A stretch of DNA of 64,000 bases from Charina bottae (Eukaryota; Chordata; Lepidosauria; Squamata; Charinaidae): positions 69,556,963-69,620,962 of the forward strand of contig JALMGJ010000005.1 in NCBI GenBank assembly GCA_023362775.1. The letters are read 5' to 3'. Both the position numbers and the translations under genes were made by a program. Below, one piece after another: positions 47,127 through 58,604 of the stretch. The notes below the pieces were generated by a model that saw only the letters and a list, made by a program, of their open reading frames with translations, had not been told where the DNA came from and did no database searches. Position 1 is the first letter of the stretch, and each line of letters begins with the position of its first letter.

Positions 47127-49351
47127 AAGTACTCTGTCAATGACATTCATTCATTTCTCAGCTGCTGAGTACATCACATGTTCCCTTCAAAGCATAGAAA
47201 ACACCCTAATATTTTACTTTGCATTAGTAGGGCTGGGGCATCCCAAAAGAGAAGCCAAAGCAGGTGGGGGAGTGGCAACACTTTGAAACAATACACAAAA
47301 TGACAAATAGCATTTAGCAAAGTCATCAATGCCAAGGAACTGTCCCTTTGCAAGTATCGAAATTAAATGAGAGAAGGGCAATTTATGCTAATTGATTGGG
47401 ATCTCACTGGCATAATATCCTATGGAATTGTGAATTTAAATACATAGAAGCTCCAAAAGACAATGATTCCCAAATGGTTTTCCTGTTCCTGGAGAAATTG
47501 TGTCACTTTTATTCAGTAGCTGCCGCTGCTGGGCTACTGTCAGTATAAATGGAGTGAGATACGATTGGAATATAAGATACAAAAAAAGATTCTGGGTAAC
47601 AAGCCATCATCTAACATTTTCTTATTGTTATGCTCTTAATATCTTCTTATCTAACTTTTGTGTGTGGGCTTCACAATAGATTTGTGAAAAATCGAAGCAT
47701 GTAAACATTTTTAAAATAAAGCTGCACAAATCTAGCAGAAGCTTTCTAAACTGTGAGGGAAGCGGTGCCCGTGGGAAATGACAATGAAATCTGCCTTGAA
47801 CAGGCCTTTCCAGGAACGAATGTATGAAAATTTTATGCGATTCCTTCTAACTCAGCATGTAGGTAGCGCCACTGCACGGATGGAATATTTAACATAGAGG
47901 GACTTGTTAATCAATATGAGAGTGAAGTGTGATTTATTCCCACAGAAGATTATTTTTATTAATTCAGAATGTGGAGCTTCAGGATATTCTGATCATGGGC
48001 GTGGGGGTGGGGGGAGAGGAGTGACCTTAAAAGAAGGTCCATGTGCGATAGAGAGAGAAATAAAATAAATCATCACAAGGGGAAATAATTGCAATAGTGA
48101 ACCTCTGAGAAAAGATAATGAGTCAGCCTGGGATTAAACTACCAGGTAATGCTTAAAAAAAAAAAAGGAGAGCAGAAATGGAGAAATTAAGTCTGCTATA
48201 CCTAACTACTGTTACGACTGTAACACTGTTGGAGGGCACTACGTTGGGGAAGGTAGGATCTCCTCCAGGTTCCACAGTGAAGGCAAATTTTGAATATCAA
48301 TTTTGTAGTCAAAGAATAGAAGGCAGAAGGGAAATATCATGGCAAGAAATTATAACTGGCTAACTCCACTTTTCTAATTATAGAGAATCTCTGAGACACA
48401 GAGAGATGATAAAAGATACAAAGATGAAGATGCAGCTTATAATTCATTAGAATTAATTAGGGATCCAAAAACGTATAAATGGATGCTGTGTTGGTGCCCT
48501 AATAGGCAATAGCAAAGCTAAAAGGATTTTAAAACTGTTATACCACGTTGCTGTGAAAAATCCAATTATCCAGCACTATTAGACCAGAGTTTTCAGGGTT
48601 AAAGTGGAATTTAAGCACTTGAGAGCAAACCTCTGTATAAAATGCTGAGCCAGTATAAATTGATTTGTAACTACTAACCTATGCAAATCACTCCAGGGCT
48701 CTGATGAGGAGCTGCTGTATTATCAAAATTCATGTGCTGCCTGAAGTGGGCTCTTTTCTCTTCCTTAGTCACACACTCATGGCCCCTGGAGTCTCCTCGG
48801 CCATCTTCTCGTGGTGGCAGGGCAGCCAAGTAGGAAAATCAGTGCCTCACAGGGATGCGAGAGGTGCCATTGCACTTTTAGAAAAATGACCACCGTTTCT
48901 TCTTGATCTCGAGATTAAGGCTTCCGACCTGCACTCAGGATTCAAAGCTGAGCAGTTAGGCTGCAGTGGCTCTCTCGCTACTGTGCAAAGAACACCATTA
49001 ACAGGTGATCCAACTCCCGTTGAGATGGCTGCTGACGTGAGGGTCTGGGCCGACATTGCAACAGAAGATCAGAGCAGTGTCTCAGGGAAAACACAATATG
49101 GTATCAGAAGTGGGCCCAACAGCCACCGGTCAGTAGGCAGAGGAAACCCTGCTGAGCAGAGAAGACCTCTGGAATTGTCAAGCCCATAGTCCAAGGATGA
49201 TCAAGGAAGCAAGACTCATGCAGATTTCCATAAGGACTTTTAGTGTCAGGATGAGGGGTTAGATGCAGAATCTTCCAAACTGCACCAGGAACCTCTTTAA
49301 GTGTGTGTTGATTAAGGTAGAGTCTCTTTGCATGTTTTGAATCTCTTCTTC
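47127..49351. other. No gene recognised
   Basis: Unassigned DNA with short homopolymers. A 48847-49190 stretch is less AT-rich but has no recognisable coding motif. Confidence 0.45.
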
Positions 49352-49356
49352 CTAGG

Positions 49357-49687
49357 TGTAGCGAGTCAGGGAAGTGACCTTGGCAGAAACCGGCAAGAAC
49401 TGTTACCCAGGCAAAGAGGGCTGAAACAGTCTTTAATTCCGGGGAAGAAACATAATATTTAAAAGTGACCCAGCCAGGTGCCGCCCTGATTCACTGGGAT
49501 ATAAGAAGGGGGAAGAGGTACAACACAATCAGACTAGTAAGATTTATTTATTTATTTATAATTCAATTTTATCACCGCCCATCTCCCCCAACGAGGGATC
49601 CTGTTAGTATAGCCAATCTCAATCAAAGTAGTTTTAGCCTTCCTGTGGAGTTGATTTCCTGGTCTGGCTGACCTCATGAGGCTGACC
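49357..49687 (-). mobile_element. Solo LTR, family B, with a CR1 tail inserted
   Basis: Inverted homologue of 38566. Near-duplication ctagg (49352-49356) and ctggg (49688-49692). A ~60-bp CR1-type 3' terminus (49540-49605: TTATTTATTTATAATTC then CACCGCCCATCTCCC) interrupts it. Confidence 0.85.
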
Positions 49688-49964
49688 CTGGGCTTTTGGC
49701 ACCCCAGACTGAGCTGCGATTTATGAGATAAGCTACTAAGGAATTTTTCTCCCATTCTCCAGACTGCCAGATACATGACCTCTGACAGGGAGAGGCATCT
49801 GCTACAGAATCTGTCTTGCAGATCTTAATGATCAGAGAGGTTTGTATCAGGAGAGGCAGTACCTCAGTAGCCAGACTCTAAGTGTTTGGGGCTTTACAAG
49901 TTAATACCAACACCAACACTATAAATTATGCCTGGTGAGCCACTGGCAACCAGTTTTTGTATGT

Positions 49965-50195
49965 TTGTGTGCGCCTCCAGGTCAGTCTTGACTCCTAGCA
50001 ACTGCCTGGACTTGTCCCTGCAGTTTTCTTGGCAAGATTTTGGAAGTGGTTTGCCCTTGCCTTCTTCTTCCTAGGGCTGAGAGAGCGGGACTGGCCCAAG
50101 GTCACCTGGCTGGCTTTGTGCCTTAGGGGGGGCTAGAACTCACGGTCTCCCGGCTTCTAGCCTGGTGCCTTAACCATTACATCAAACTGGCTCTC
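49965..50195 (-). mobile_element. tRNA-headed SINE (second type)
   Basis: Inverted copy: GTCAGTCTTGACTCC tail, TTTTCTTGGCAAG body, and a head ending AACTGGCTC at 50193. Confidence 0.9.
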
Positions 50196-51636
50196 AATGG
50201 GAGCTTTTAATATGGAGCTCATGTAACCTTGCCCCTTTTACTGATTAGGCGCCTAGCTGTCACATTTTGTACCCATGGCACTTTCCAGATACTTTTTAAA
50301 GGTAATTGCATATAGGTTGCATTGCAACCAAGATAGGATGTAACCAAGGCCTGCCTGATTCAGAAGTGCTACAGGTGGTACACTAGCCTTAATTGTGCAA
50401 AAGTGTTCCTTGCCACAACTGCCATCAGTGAATCCACCCAAATGGGCATAGAGGATACAATTATGAATAAGAGGCATTTATTATTTCACAGTGGTACACA
50501 ATGAGGACGTTTTGGGGAGTATTACCTAACAAAGAATAACAGGGATTTCTCATCCTGCAATAAAAAGGTCCTCATTAAAAAGGAAGAAAGAAAGGAAAAA
50601 CTGCATAAACTCTTCTGTAATCACAAATATTGATTTTTAGTTTCTTGCCATTTGGTTATTCATTCTTACCCTGTATAACTGCAACTTCAGGAAAGCATTC
50701 AATTGAGAAGAGAAATGTGAATTGTGTGCTACACTGTTGAAATAATATATATGGCCATTAAAAAGGACCATCCATAAGATGGTTCAGCCCAGGACCCAAA
50801 ATTACCTGTTTCCCCCTCTTGATGATGTTTAACCCTTATGACTAATTTTTTCTCCTATTGCCAGTAAGATAAACATTAAGAAAGCTTCTACAGCTAACTC
50901 ATAAGCCAGTTCCTGGGTTAATTTAACATTTAGGGTAAAATATTAACAGGCAATCAATGCTGGCTAAGATTGGTGTTGCATAAAGAGAACCTGTACACCA
51001 GGCTAGGTTTTGGAGCTCTTATTTATTTCTTTTGATGGCCTTTCATTACTCATTTGTGGTTCTGCTTTGCTCCATCACTCCTGAGTGATGAGGTCGTCTG
51101 TAACTTCCAGAAATAAATGATGTGCTGCAAGTGGTTGCTCAGTCCAAATATTAGATTCATGTGTGTTATTCATATCATTTATATTTTTATTGAAAAAAAC
51201 ATTTACAATGTGCTTGTCTATTTACATCCAATAGAGGAGATTACATTAGTAAAGCCAGAGAACTGAATGGCTTTTAGCTTAAAATTATGTCCCCCCCTAA
51301 ATATTCTTATCTTACCCCTAAATATACTGCACAACTTGTAAATGCTGCACACTTGTAGTTAAATAAATGCTATTGAATTTATAAGCGAACTTCTAAATAA
51401 ACACTGACTGAATTAGAATCTGTATTCCATTCCATTGCTAACTGTGGGACAATAGTTTCTGCTGGACCGAATTCATTGATATCCTACATCTGTTTTGGAT
51501 TATATGGCTAGTTGGAACCCTCAAACTATACAAAGGAATTTACTTCCTTTAAAAAAATTATTAGAATTTCTCAATACAATAAAAGTATAAAAAGTTAAAG
51601 AAAAAAGAAGATGCAAAATAAAAAAAAAAGAAAAGT
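50196..51636. other. No gene recognised
   Basis: Unassigned AT-rich DNA. The 50230-50470 part may contain CR1-derived sequence, not firmly assigned. Confidence 0.45.
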
Positions 51637-51646
51637 AATGAAAAAA

Positions 51647-52500
51647 ATGCCAGGCTGGATGAATCACAAGCCAGAGTTAAAATTGCCGGGAGAAATATCA
51701 ACCACCTCATATATGCAGACGATACCACCCTAATGGCAGAAAGTGAAGAGGGACTAAAGAGCCTCTTGATGAGGGTGAAAGAGGAGAGTGCAAAAGCTGG
51801 CTTGAAACTCAACATTAAAAAAACTCAGATCATGGCATCTGGTCCCATCACTTCCTGGCAAATAGAAGGGGAAGAAATGGAAGCAGTGACAGATTTTATT
51901 TTCTTGGGCTCCAAGATCACCGCAGACGGTGACTGCAGCCATGAAATTAAAAGACGCTTGCTCCTTGGGAGGAAAGCTATGGCAAACCTAGACAGCATAT
52001 TAAAAAGCAGAGACATCACCTTGCCGACAAAGGTCCGTATAGTTAAAGCTATGGTTTTTCCAGTAGTAATGTATGGCTGTGAGAGTTGGACCATAAGGAA
52101 GGCTGAGCGCCGAAGAATTGATGCTTTTGAGCTGTGGTGCTGGAGAAGACTCTTAAGAGTCCCTTGGACTGCAAGGAGGTCAAATCAGTCAATCCTAAAG
52201 GAAATCAACCCTGACTGCTCATTGGAAGGACAGATACTGAAGCTGAAGCTCAAAAACTTTGGCCACCTAATGCGAAGAGAGGACTCACTGGAAAAGACCC
52301 TGATGCTGGGAAAGACTGAAGGCAAAAGGAGAAGGGGACGGCAGAGGATGAGATGGTTAGATAGCATCACCGATGTAATGAACATGAATTTGAGTAAACT
52401 CCGGGAGACAGTGGAGGACAGGAAGGCCTGGCGTGCTATGGTCCATGAGGTCACGAAGAGTCGGACACGACTAAACGACTGAACAACAACAACAACAACA
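51647..52500 (+). mobile_element. BovB (RTE) LINE, 5'-truncated, open ORF
   Basis: The 3' 850 bp of a BovB element ending in GACTGAACAACAACAACAAC. 10-bp duplication aatgaaaaaa at 51637-51646 and 52501-52510. Its GAGTCGGACACGACT tail is shared with the Sauria SINEs in this window. Confidence 0.96.
51649..52482 (+). CDS. BovB reverse transcriptase C-terminal half (5'-truncated)
   Basis: The frame is open for about 278 codons from the insertion junction to TGA; the ATG at 51733 is internal. The YADDTTLM catalytic box lies near residue 21. Next come GLKLNIKKTQIMASG, VTDFIFLGSKITADGDC, MYGCESWTIRKAE, WCWRRLLRVPWTARR, FGHLMRRED and the C-terminal KSRTRLND. This is the palm end and thumb of an RTE-class reverse transcriptase. 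Endonuclease and fingers are missing, so it is not autonomous. Lack of stops contrasts with three stops in the RTE at 56846, which points to a later insertion. BovB is the family known for horizontal spread between squamates and ruminants. Confidence 0.95.
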   Translation, partial: ARLDESQARVKIAGRNINHLIYADDTTLMAESEEGLKSLLMRVKEESAKAGLKLNIKKTQIMASGPITSWQIEGEEMEAVTDFIFLGSKITADGDCSHEIKRRLLLGRKAMANLDSILKSRDITLPTKVRIVKAMVFPVVMYGCESWTIRKAERRRIDAFELWCWRRLLRVPWTARRSNQSILKEINPDCSLEGQILKLKLKNFGHLMRREDSLEKTLMLGKTEGKRRRGRQRMRWLDSITDVMNMNLSKLRETVEDRKAWRAMVHEVTKSRTRLND

Positions 52501-52883
52501 AATGAAAAAAGAATGAAAGAAAACAGAATTATGACTTCTGCACTTCTTTCCATCAAGTACAGTAACTGCCATCTTAATTTTTCCCCTTCCTCTTTAACCC
52601 TTTTTAATCCCCAAATCCATAAATCATCTATTCAGTCTTTTCTTCTTTCAACAAAAAGTCCATATAAAGCTTCCAGTCAAAAGGGATTTACTTTCAAGTA
52701 AATTTATTTCAGGTCAAGATGCCATACAGTTCATACATGTTTTATTTTAGAACCAGATATTTTGTGGCTGATTTTATCCATGTTTCCTCAGATAACTGTG
52801 CCCCACCAGTTTCAATAGGACAAACATCTAAGGGCCTAGCAATTTAAGAAGCAGTTATGTCATTTAAAGTTAATATTCTAGAT

Positions 52884-53186
52884 CAGGGTTTCTCAACCAG
52901 GGTTCTGTGGAACCCTAGGGTTCCTCAAGAGGTCACTACTGGTTCCCTGGGAGATCACAATTTATTTAAAAAATTATTTCGAATTTGGGCAACTTCACAT
53001 TAAAGAGGTTTCATTCTTTATTTTTATTTTAAGAGCACTTAATACATATATACAGGCCTACACATGAAACAAATATAATAATTTTGTAACTTGTGGCCTA
53101 TATTTGAGCCTGAATGTGCAGGGGTTCCCCAAGGCCTGAAAAATATTTCAAGGGTTCCTCCAGGGTCAAAAAGTTGAGAAAGGCTG
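52884..53186. mobile_element. Non-autonomous hAT element, family 3 (inverted)
   Basis: CAGGGTTTCTCAACCAGGG...GTTGAGAAAGGCTG with a perfect 8-bp duplication ttctagat at 52876-52883 and 53187-53194. Reverse orientation relative to 21179-21487. Confidence 0.96.
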
Positions 53187-53194
53187 TTCTAGAT

Positions 53195-54050
53195 ACATAG
53201 GGGTGGGAAAGAAATGTAGTAGTCATCATCATTACACTGCAAGAAAAGGCAGGTTTATCCTTTCCTTTTCCAAATGTAAACTCAGTAAAATTCCTCCCAC
53301 TCCATTTAGCAATTAACATTAAGAAAAGAAAAATCTCCCACAGGCACATATATTATTCCAAAGAATTATTCTATTGATTTCATTTTTGTAAAACATTTCT
53401 AAACTTCTTTTTAAATTATGTATACAGATAGCTGAGGTACCTTCTACAAAAGAATCACAAAAAGGGCTCAGGATTTGTCCCTGTTTTAATATATAACCAT
53501 TACAATACACAGAATGTTATTTAATATTTAACATTCATAAATCCCAGCATGGAATCTGAGTTTTTGTATTTTACATTTTTTCTTCTTCAGCACTGCCACA
53601 CACTGAAATGATACTGAGTTTGATCTAGCCACCATAATGCCTAAATATTTTATAGTTTCTGCCAATTTAAATCCCATTACTATGTCTGCGAGGGTGGGAT
53701 ATGTCTCAGCAAGTGGCAGTTCTGGCTGACTGTGTCTGGGATCAGACATTAAACTGGGCCAGGATCTTAGACAGAAAACTACTGAGAAATACCAGGACTG
53801 TAGAAGAGATGGGGAAGTTGAAAAACACCCTTGAAGAAGGCTATGGTAAGCCCCATTTGTAAGGCAGCCAATAAAACTGTGTGGACATGCCCAGGCGATA
53901 GCCAGGAATTGAGTTCAGTTTGAAGATGGAATCACTTTGCAGTTACACAGATCCTTCGCACTGCAAGCATCCTCTTGGGTAAAAAAGTTGTGCATCCATG
54001 TTCAAAAAGGCATGAATAAACCTGAGCTACTGTGTTGTTTTTTCACATTC
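53195..54050. other. No gene seen
   Basis: Unassigned AT-rich DNA. Confidence 0.45.
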
Positions 54051-54059
54051 ATTTTGGCA

Positions 54060-54165
54060 AGACCCTTTAAAAAAATATTTATTTATTTATTTAAAAGATT
54101 TGTATGGAGGCCCATCTTAAAACAACTCTTGGTGGCTCACAACAACAATAAAACTACAAAAACCA
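54060..54165 (-). mobile_element. Probable CR1-type LINE 3' terminus
   Basis: TTTATTTATTTATTTAAAAG followed by GGAGGCCCATCTTAAAAC and GGTGGCTCACAACAAC, the inverse of a LINE tail. Moderate match by eye. Confidence 0.5.
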
Positions 54166-54234
54166 TAAAAACCATATGACAAAACCTAAAAACCCAGTTG
54201 CTCAACCTCCCAGGGTGCCCCAACAACCATCCGC

Positions 54235-54505
54235 TGTCAGCCCTTCGAGGTAGTCCAGACAAGAAGCACCAACCCTGAGTACTAACACTACCTTTATTGT
54301 AAGGTTACAGTAACAGAATCTTGCAAGTCTGAAAGTACATCTCTCCCCCCCTCACCTTTACCATCCAGGAAACTAGGGAGGGTCCCTTCTGAGACATTTG
54401 CCATGCCCCCGTTGCTTCTGTGGGCTAAGCTGCCTCTTATCTGACCATTGCCTAGTCTGCTGCTCATCCTCCTGTCTCTTAAGGACATTCTAACAGACCG
54501 TTACA
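54235..54505 (+). mobile_element. Solo LTR, family B
   Basis: TGTCAGCCCTTCGAGGTAG...CCGTTACA, 271 bp, with a perfect 5-bp duplication tccgc at 54230-54234 and 54506-54510. Confidence 0.95.
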
Positions 54506-54510
54506 TCCGC

Positions 54511-55283
54511 AGGGTAAAGTCCCTAGTTAAAGAGCAAGGTTTTAATGACCTTCCAGAAGGCTAAGATGGCGGGGGCCTGCCGGATTGCCAGGGCAGGTAT
54601 CCCATAAGGTAGGCGAAACCACAGAAAAAACACGCTTCCTAGGTCCCACCAGATGGCAATATTTCAGAGAATTCTTTACAGGCAGAGGATTCACGATCCT
54701 GAATAATCTGGTGTTGCCCATAAAGTCGGCTGTTGCACTATTTGTGACTCCTGACCATTTAGGAACAACTTTATGAATGCTACTCCAATATATTTTTGAT
54801 CCAAAGGCTTTTTCAAATGATCTGTTTTATTGAGACTACATACATTCATGTTAGATTCATGATGTATTTTTGACAGCTAGAACGTTGGAAAATATACTCT
54901 TTACTTTTCCTAAGACTTTATTATATAGAACCTGGTACACTTTAAATCCTACAGAAAATGATAAAAACATCTTCCTTTCCGCCAGATTCTTTGGTATTCA
55001 AGAAGTGATAAAGTAATCAAATTAAAATATTTGACAGTATTAATTTTCCCTTCAAGGTTAGCATTGGAATCAGTTTCGCTAGAGGATTTAATAAAAGTCT
55101 TTACTTTAAAAGTCATCAGACTTTTCTTCTTCCCTTTCAGAGATGGCACAAAATTAAGATATAGAAACCATGGGTTATGGCCCATTTTAAATCTTATAGT
55201 CACAGCTACTGTTGGCAGAGTAATGCTTTGCCATCTTCAGTTAATGACTGACTGAATTTTTAAACCTGGACTAATACAGTTCA
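54511..55283. other. No gene seen
   Basis: Unassigned. 54511-54720 has phrases similar to the CR1 3' part at 32400-32560 (CCAGATGGCAATATTTC) and may be a decayed CR1. Confidence 0.4.
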
Positions 55284-55467
55284 GAGAGCCAATGTGGTGT
55301 AGTTGTTAAGGTACCAGGCTAGAAACTGGGAGACCATGAGTTCTAGTCCTGCCTTAGCACAAAGCCAGCTGGGTGACCTCGGGCCAGTCACTATCTCCCA
55401 GCCCTAGGAAGAAGAAGGCAAGGGCAAACCACTTCTGAAAATCTTGAGACAAAAACTTCAGGGACTC
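55284..55467 (+). mobile_element. tRNA-headed SINE (second type), 3' end lost
   Basis: Head and body as in 35884-36123 up to CAGGGACTCC, where it abuts the Penelope-like 3' end. Confidence 0.88.
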
Positions 55468-55773
55468 CACACACCATTCAAAAGAGACAACCAAAAGCTA
55501 AGAAGGAAACAAAAAGTCCAGAACACATCCCCTCCAGCAACCAACACTCAGATAAGCAGGGATTAACCCCAGACAAACAATCAAGCAGAAAACAATACCC
55601 CAATCAAGGAACTACCAAGGAGAAAACCACACCCCCACCAACACTGGCAGGGCAAGCTACTGTATAAAAACAGGAGCAAACCCCACACTTACTTGCACTG
55701 ATGATGTTACCTAGTTGGATAATGAAATGTCTGCAAGCAAACAACCAAGCTCAGACAGCACCAAGGACCCCAC
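55468..55773 (+). mobile_element. Penelope-like element 3' end, copy 1
   Basis: Non-coding homologue of 60295-60592 (shared CACACCATTC, CCAGACAAACAATCAAGCAG, GGCAGGGCAAGCTACTGTAT and AAACAACCAAGCTCAGA blocks). It contains a hammerhead-like motif at 55692-55737. Confidence 0.75.
55692..55737 (+). ncRNA. Candidate hammerhead-ribozyme motif (relic)
   Basis: Order of parts: CTTGCA, CTGATGA, a stem-loop region, GAAAT, GTC, TGCAAG. CTTGCA and TGCAAG pair as a 6-bp stem I; CTGATGA, GAAA and GTC are the hammerhead core and cleavage triplet. Stem II (GTTACC with a GGATAA arm) is weakened here, there is one extra base before it, and stem III has no loop. Penelope-like elements are known to carry hammerhead motifs. 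Activity is unproven. Confidence 0.5.
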
Positions 55774-56588
55774 ATTACAAATGTCTGTATAAATGAAGCT
55801 GGTCACAGGTAATAATTTCCATTTAATAGACTCAACAGTGCAACTTGTAGAAGCTCTGCAACATCCTGACCACATCCTAATCTACAACGTTGCAACGAAT
55901 TTCTCAAGTGAGTTGTTTTGGAAATGGTGCTCAGTTGATTTAAGTGATTAGATGTCACTCTACAAATGCTTCTGTTCACAAGGTCAGAAAACACATGCTC
56001 AAGATAACATTTGAGGAACTGTTAGTCAGATTTCTGCTAGCTGTTTCCCTAGTTTGAAAACAGGAAGCAGTCACAAGATTTTTTTTAAAAAAAACATAAA
56101 TCAAATCAAATAATTTATTTACAGCTCCCAGAAAATGTTAACATTTAAAAAGCATCACAGAGAAAATAATTCCATTCTACATTCAAAAGAAATGGACAGA
56201 TTCCTGTAATATTTGATCCAGATGTCAGCTACTTGTTTCCAGATGATTAGCAATACAAAATTGCAATGGAAGACAAGCATTAGATAAATTTGAATGAGGA
56301 CTTATCTAGACAACAGCAATAATTTAAGTAGAGATAACTGGCATAGTCCAGAATTTCCAGTTATTTGCCATTCATGTATTTTAGACGGAGACTGCGAAGT
56401 CCTCAATGTCAGAGAGCATTATTCATTTATATATATATTTGGATACCCTTTAAGACATTCCTAATGACAAACTTAATCAGAAGAATCTAGAGTCAGGCAA
56501 GAAAATGAAGGAAGAACAAGAACTGAAAGAGCAAGAATTATACTTCTCAAAGGTCAGCATTCTTTTTTCTCAATGTATGCTTTCAATC
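55774..56588. other. No gene seen
   Basis: Unassigned AT-rich DNA. Confidence 0.45.
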
Positions 56589-56596
56589 ATTTAGAG

Positions 56597-56692
56597 CGGT
56601 GTTTCTCAAACTTGGCAACTTTAAGATGCGTGGACTCAAGTCCCAGAATTCCCCAGCCATGCATCTAAAAATTCCCAAGTTTAGAAACACTG
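56597..56692. mobile_element. hAT MITE, family 2
   Basis: CGGTGTTTCTCAAACTTGG...AGTTTAGAAACACTG, 96 bp; perfect 8-bp duplication atttagag at 56589-56596 and 56693-56700. Confidence 0.95.
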
Positions 56693-56845
56693 ATTTAGAG
56701 CAACCAAGAGCGAATACATACATTCATGTAGTAATAATTTGAGACTAGTAACATTGAGTATCAGATGGTTAGGAGTGATGCATACATAGGATAAAGGAAA
56801 TCTGCTGTCTATCCTTATCTTTCTGGTATGTAATTATGTTAAACA

Positions 56846-58225
56846 GAGGGTATGCTGGAGTTAAAATCACTGGAAGAAACATTAACAATCTTAGATATGC
56901 AGATGATACCACTTTGATGGCTGAAAGCGAGGAGGAGCTGAGGAGCCTTATGATGAAGGTGAAAAACGAAAGTGCAAAAGCTGGGTTGCAGTTAAACCTC
57001 AAAAAAAACAAGATTATGGCAACCAGCTTGATTGATAACTGGCAAATAGAGCGAGAAAACGTGGAGGCAGTGACATGTTGGAATCTGGCAAATCAAGCAT
57101 GCCTCATTAGCATATGGGTGATTGCTCTAGGAGGCAAACTCTGTGCTTCTAGAGGAAACTGCTTGTTGCCCCTCCCACTTCCTCTTCTCTCTCTCTGATT
57201 CTTCCACCAATGGGGTAGGACACACATGCCTTAGCTCCTTCCATGGAGAGGGCATGTGCTAGGCCTCAACTGCAGAGGCTTTCCCCCCTTTCTCCACGCA
57301 GCCTCTGGCAGCAAACAGGGCCAGAGGTATACAGCTTAGGGAACAGAAAAAATAACTGAAACATCATTTTTCTACTGAAATGGCTGTACCTGGACCGAAT
57401 AAATGTAAGAACTCTTTTGTACTTACTTTTTGTACCTGCATTGTCTAAGCGTGTGTTTCTTTATGCTTGGGTGGGCTAAAAGTGTAAGAATAAGAACCTG
57501 AATCTCTCTAACGTGCTCACAGGCTGTGTTTTTAAACAATATTCCTTTTTCTGTGCATGAGTTTACACAACATTAAGCTCTGCTCCATTCACTGGTTCTA
57601 ACAGGCCACTGAATGATCTTCATGACAGAATTTGTATTTCTAGGTGCAAAGATTACTGCAGATGCTGACTGCAGCCAGGAAATCAGAAGACATCTACTTC
57701 TTGGGAGGAGAGCAATGACAAATCTTGATAAAATAGTTAAGAGCAGAGACATCACACTGACAACAAAGGTCCACATAGTTAAAGCAATGGTATTCCCCAT
57801 AGTAACCTATGGCTGCGAGAGCTGGCCCATAAGGAAGGCTGAGTGAAGGAAGATAGATGCTTTTGAACTGTGGTGTTGGAGGAAAATTCTGAGAGTGCCT
57901 TGGACTGAAAGAAGATCAAACCAGTCCATACTCCAGTAAATAAAGCCAGCCGGCTCACTTGAGGGAATGATATTAAAGGCAAAACTGAAGTACTTTGGCC
58001 ACATAATGCGAAGACAGGATACCCTGGAGAAGATGCTGATGCTAGGGAAAGTGGAAGGCAAAAGGAAGAGGGGCTGACCAAGGGCAAGATGGATGGATAA
58101 TATTCTGGAGGTGACGGACTCGACCGTGGGGGAGCTGGGGATGGCGACGGCTGACAGGAAGCTCTGGCGTGGGCTGGTCCATGAAGTCGCAAAGAGTCGG
58201 AAGCAACTGAATGAATAAACAACAA
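56846..58225 (+). mobile_element. RTE/BovB-related LINE split by a solo LTR
   Basis: Plus-strand reading: NINNLRYADDTTLMAESEE and AGLQLNLKKNKIMATS before the LTR, then FVFLGAKITADADCSQE, TYGCESWPIRKAE, FGHIMRRQDT and HEVAKSRKQLNE after it. Three in-frame stops (near 57846, 57938 and 58076) inactivate it. The tail is GAATAAACAACAA. Confidence 0.94.
57076..57622 (+). mobile_element. Solo LTR, family A
   Basis: TGTTGGAATCTGG...GATCTTCA, 547 bp, inside the RTE frame. Perfect 5-bp duplication tgaca at 57071-57075 and 57623-57627. AATAAATG at about 57399. Removing it and one tgaca rejoins the RTE reading frame. Confidence 0.97.
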
Positions 58226-58519
58226 AAATTGTCTCTCACACAGTCGCGTTCATATATCTTTCTTGCATGTCATGTTACATTCTTTCCATTGTGCATGGAT
58301 GAATAGGCTTTAAGAATTATACAGTAGATGGATTAATGATGTGCATTCATTTTTGAAGTGAATGAGATAATGAAGAACGGAGCTCTACTCAGTCATTAAT
58401 TGTTGTGGATATCAGCAAATGGGACTTTGAATGAATGAAATAGGTTTTTAAATCTCACTGCTGATTCTGTTTTTCATTAGGCTATGCCTGCTAGTGAACT
58501 CTCTCTATCGTTCAATAAA
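58226..58519. other. No gene seen
   Basis: Unassigned AT-rich DNA between the RTE and the U2-like fragment. Confidence 0.45.
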
Positions 58520-58604
58520 AGGTCGTAGGGAGATGTGGCAGAGACCAGTAAACCTGATATGTACAAAAGCTGCACACACTTGATCTTAGCCAAAAGGCTG
58601 AGAG
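58520..58604 (-). pseudogene. U2 snRNA-derived fragment
   Basis: The plus-strand stretch 58576-58604 is the inverse of the U2 5' end (AGCCTTTTGGCTAAGATCAAG, one base off U2 at the start). Weaker similarity follows in the order expected for U2 (TATCAGGTTTA). It lacks the 3' half. Either a U2 pseudogene or the head of an snRNA-derived SINE. Confidence 0.85.
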
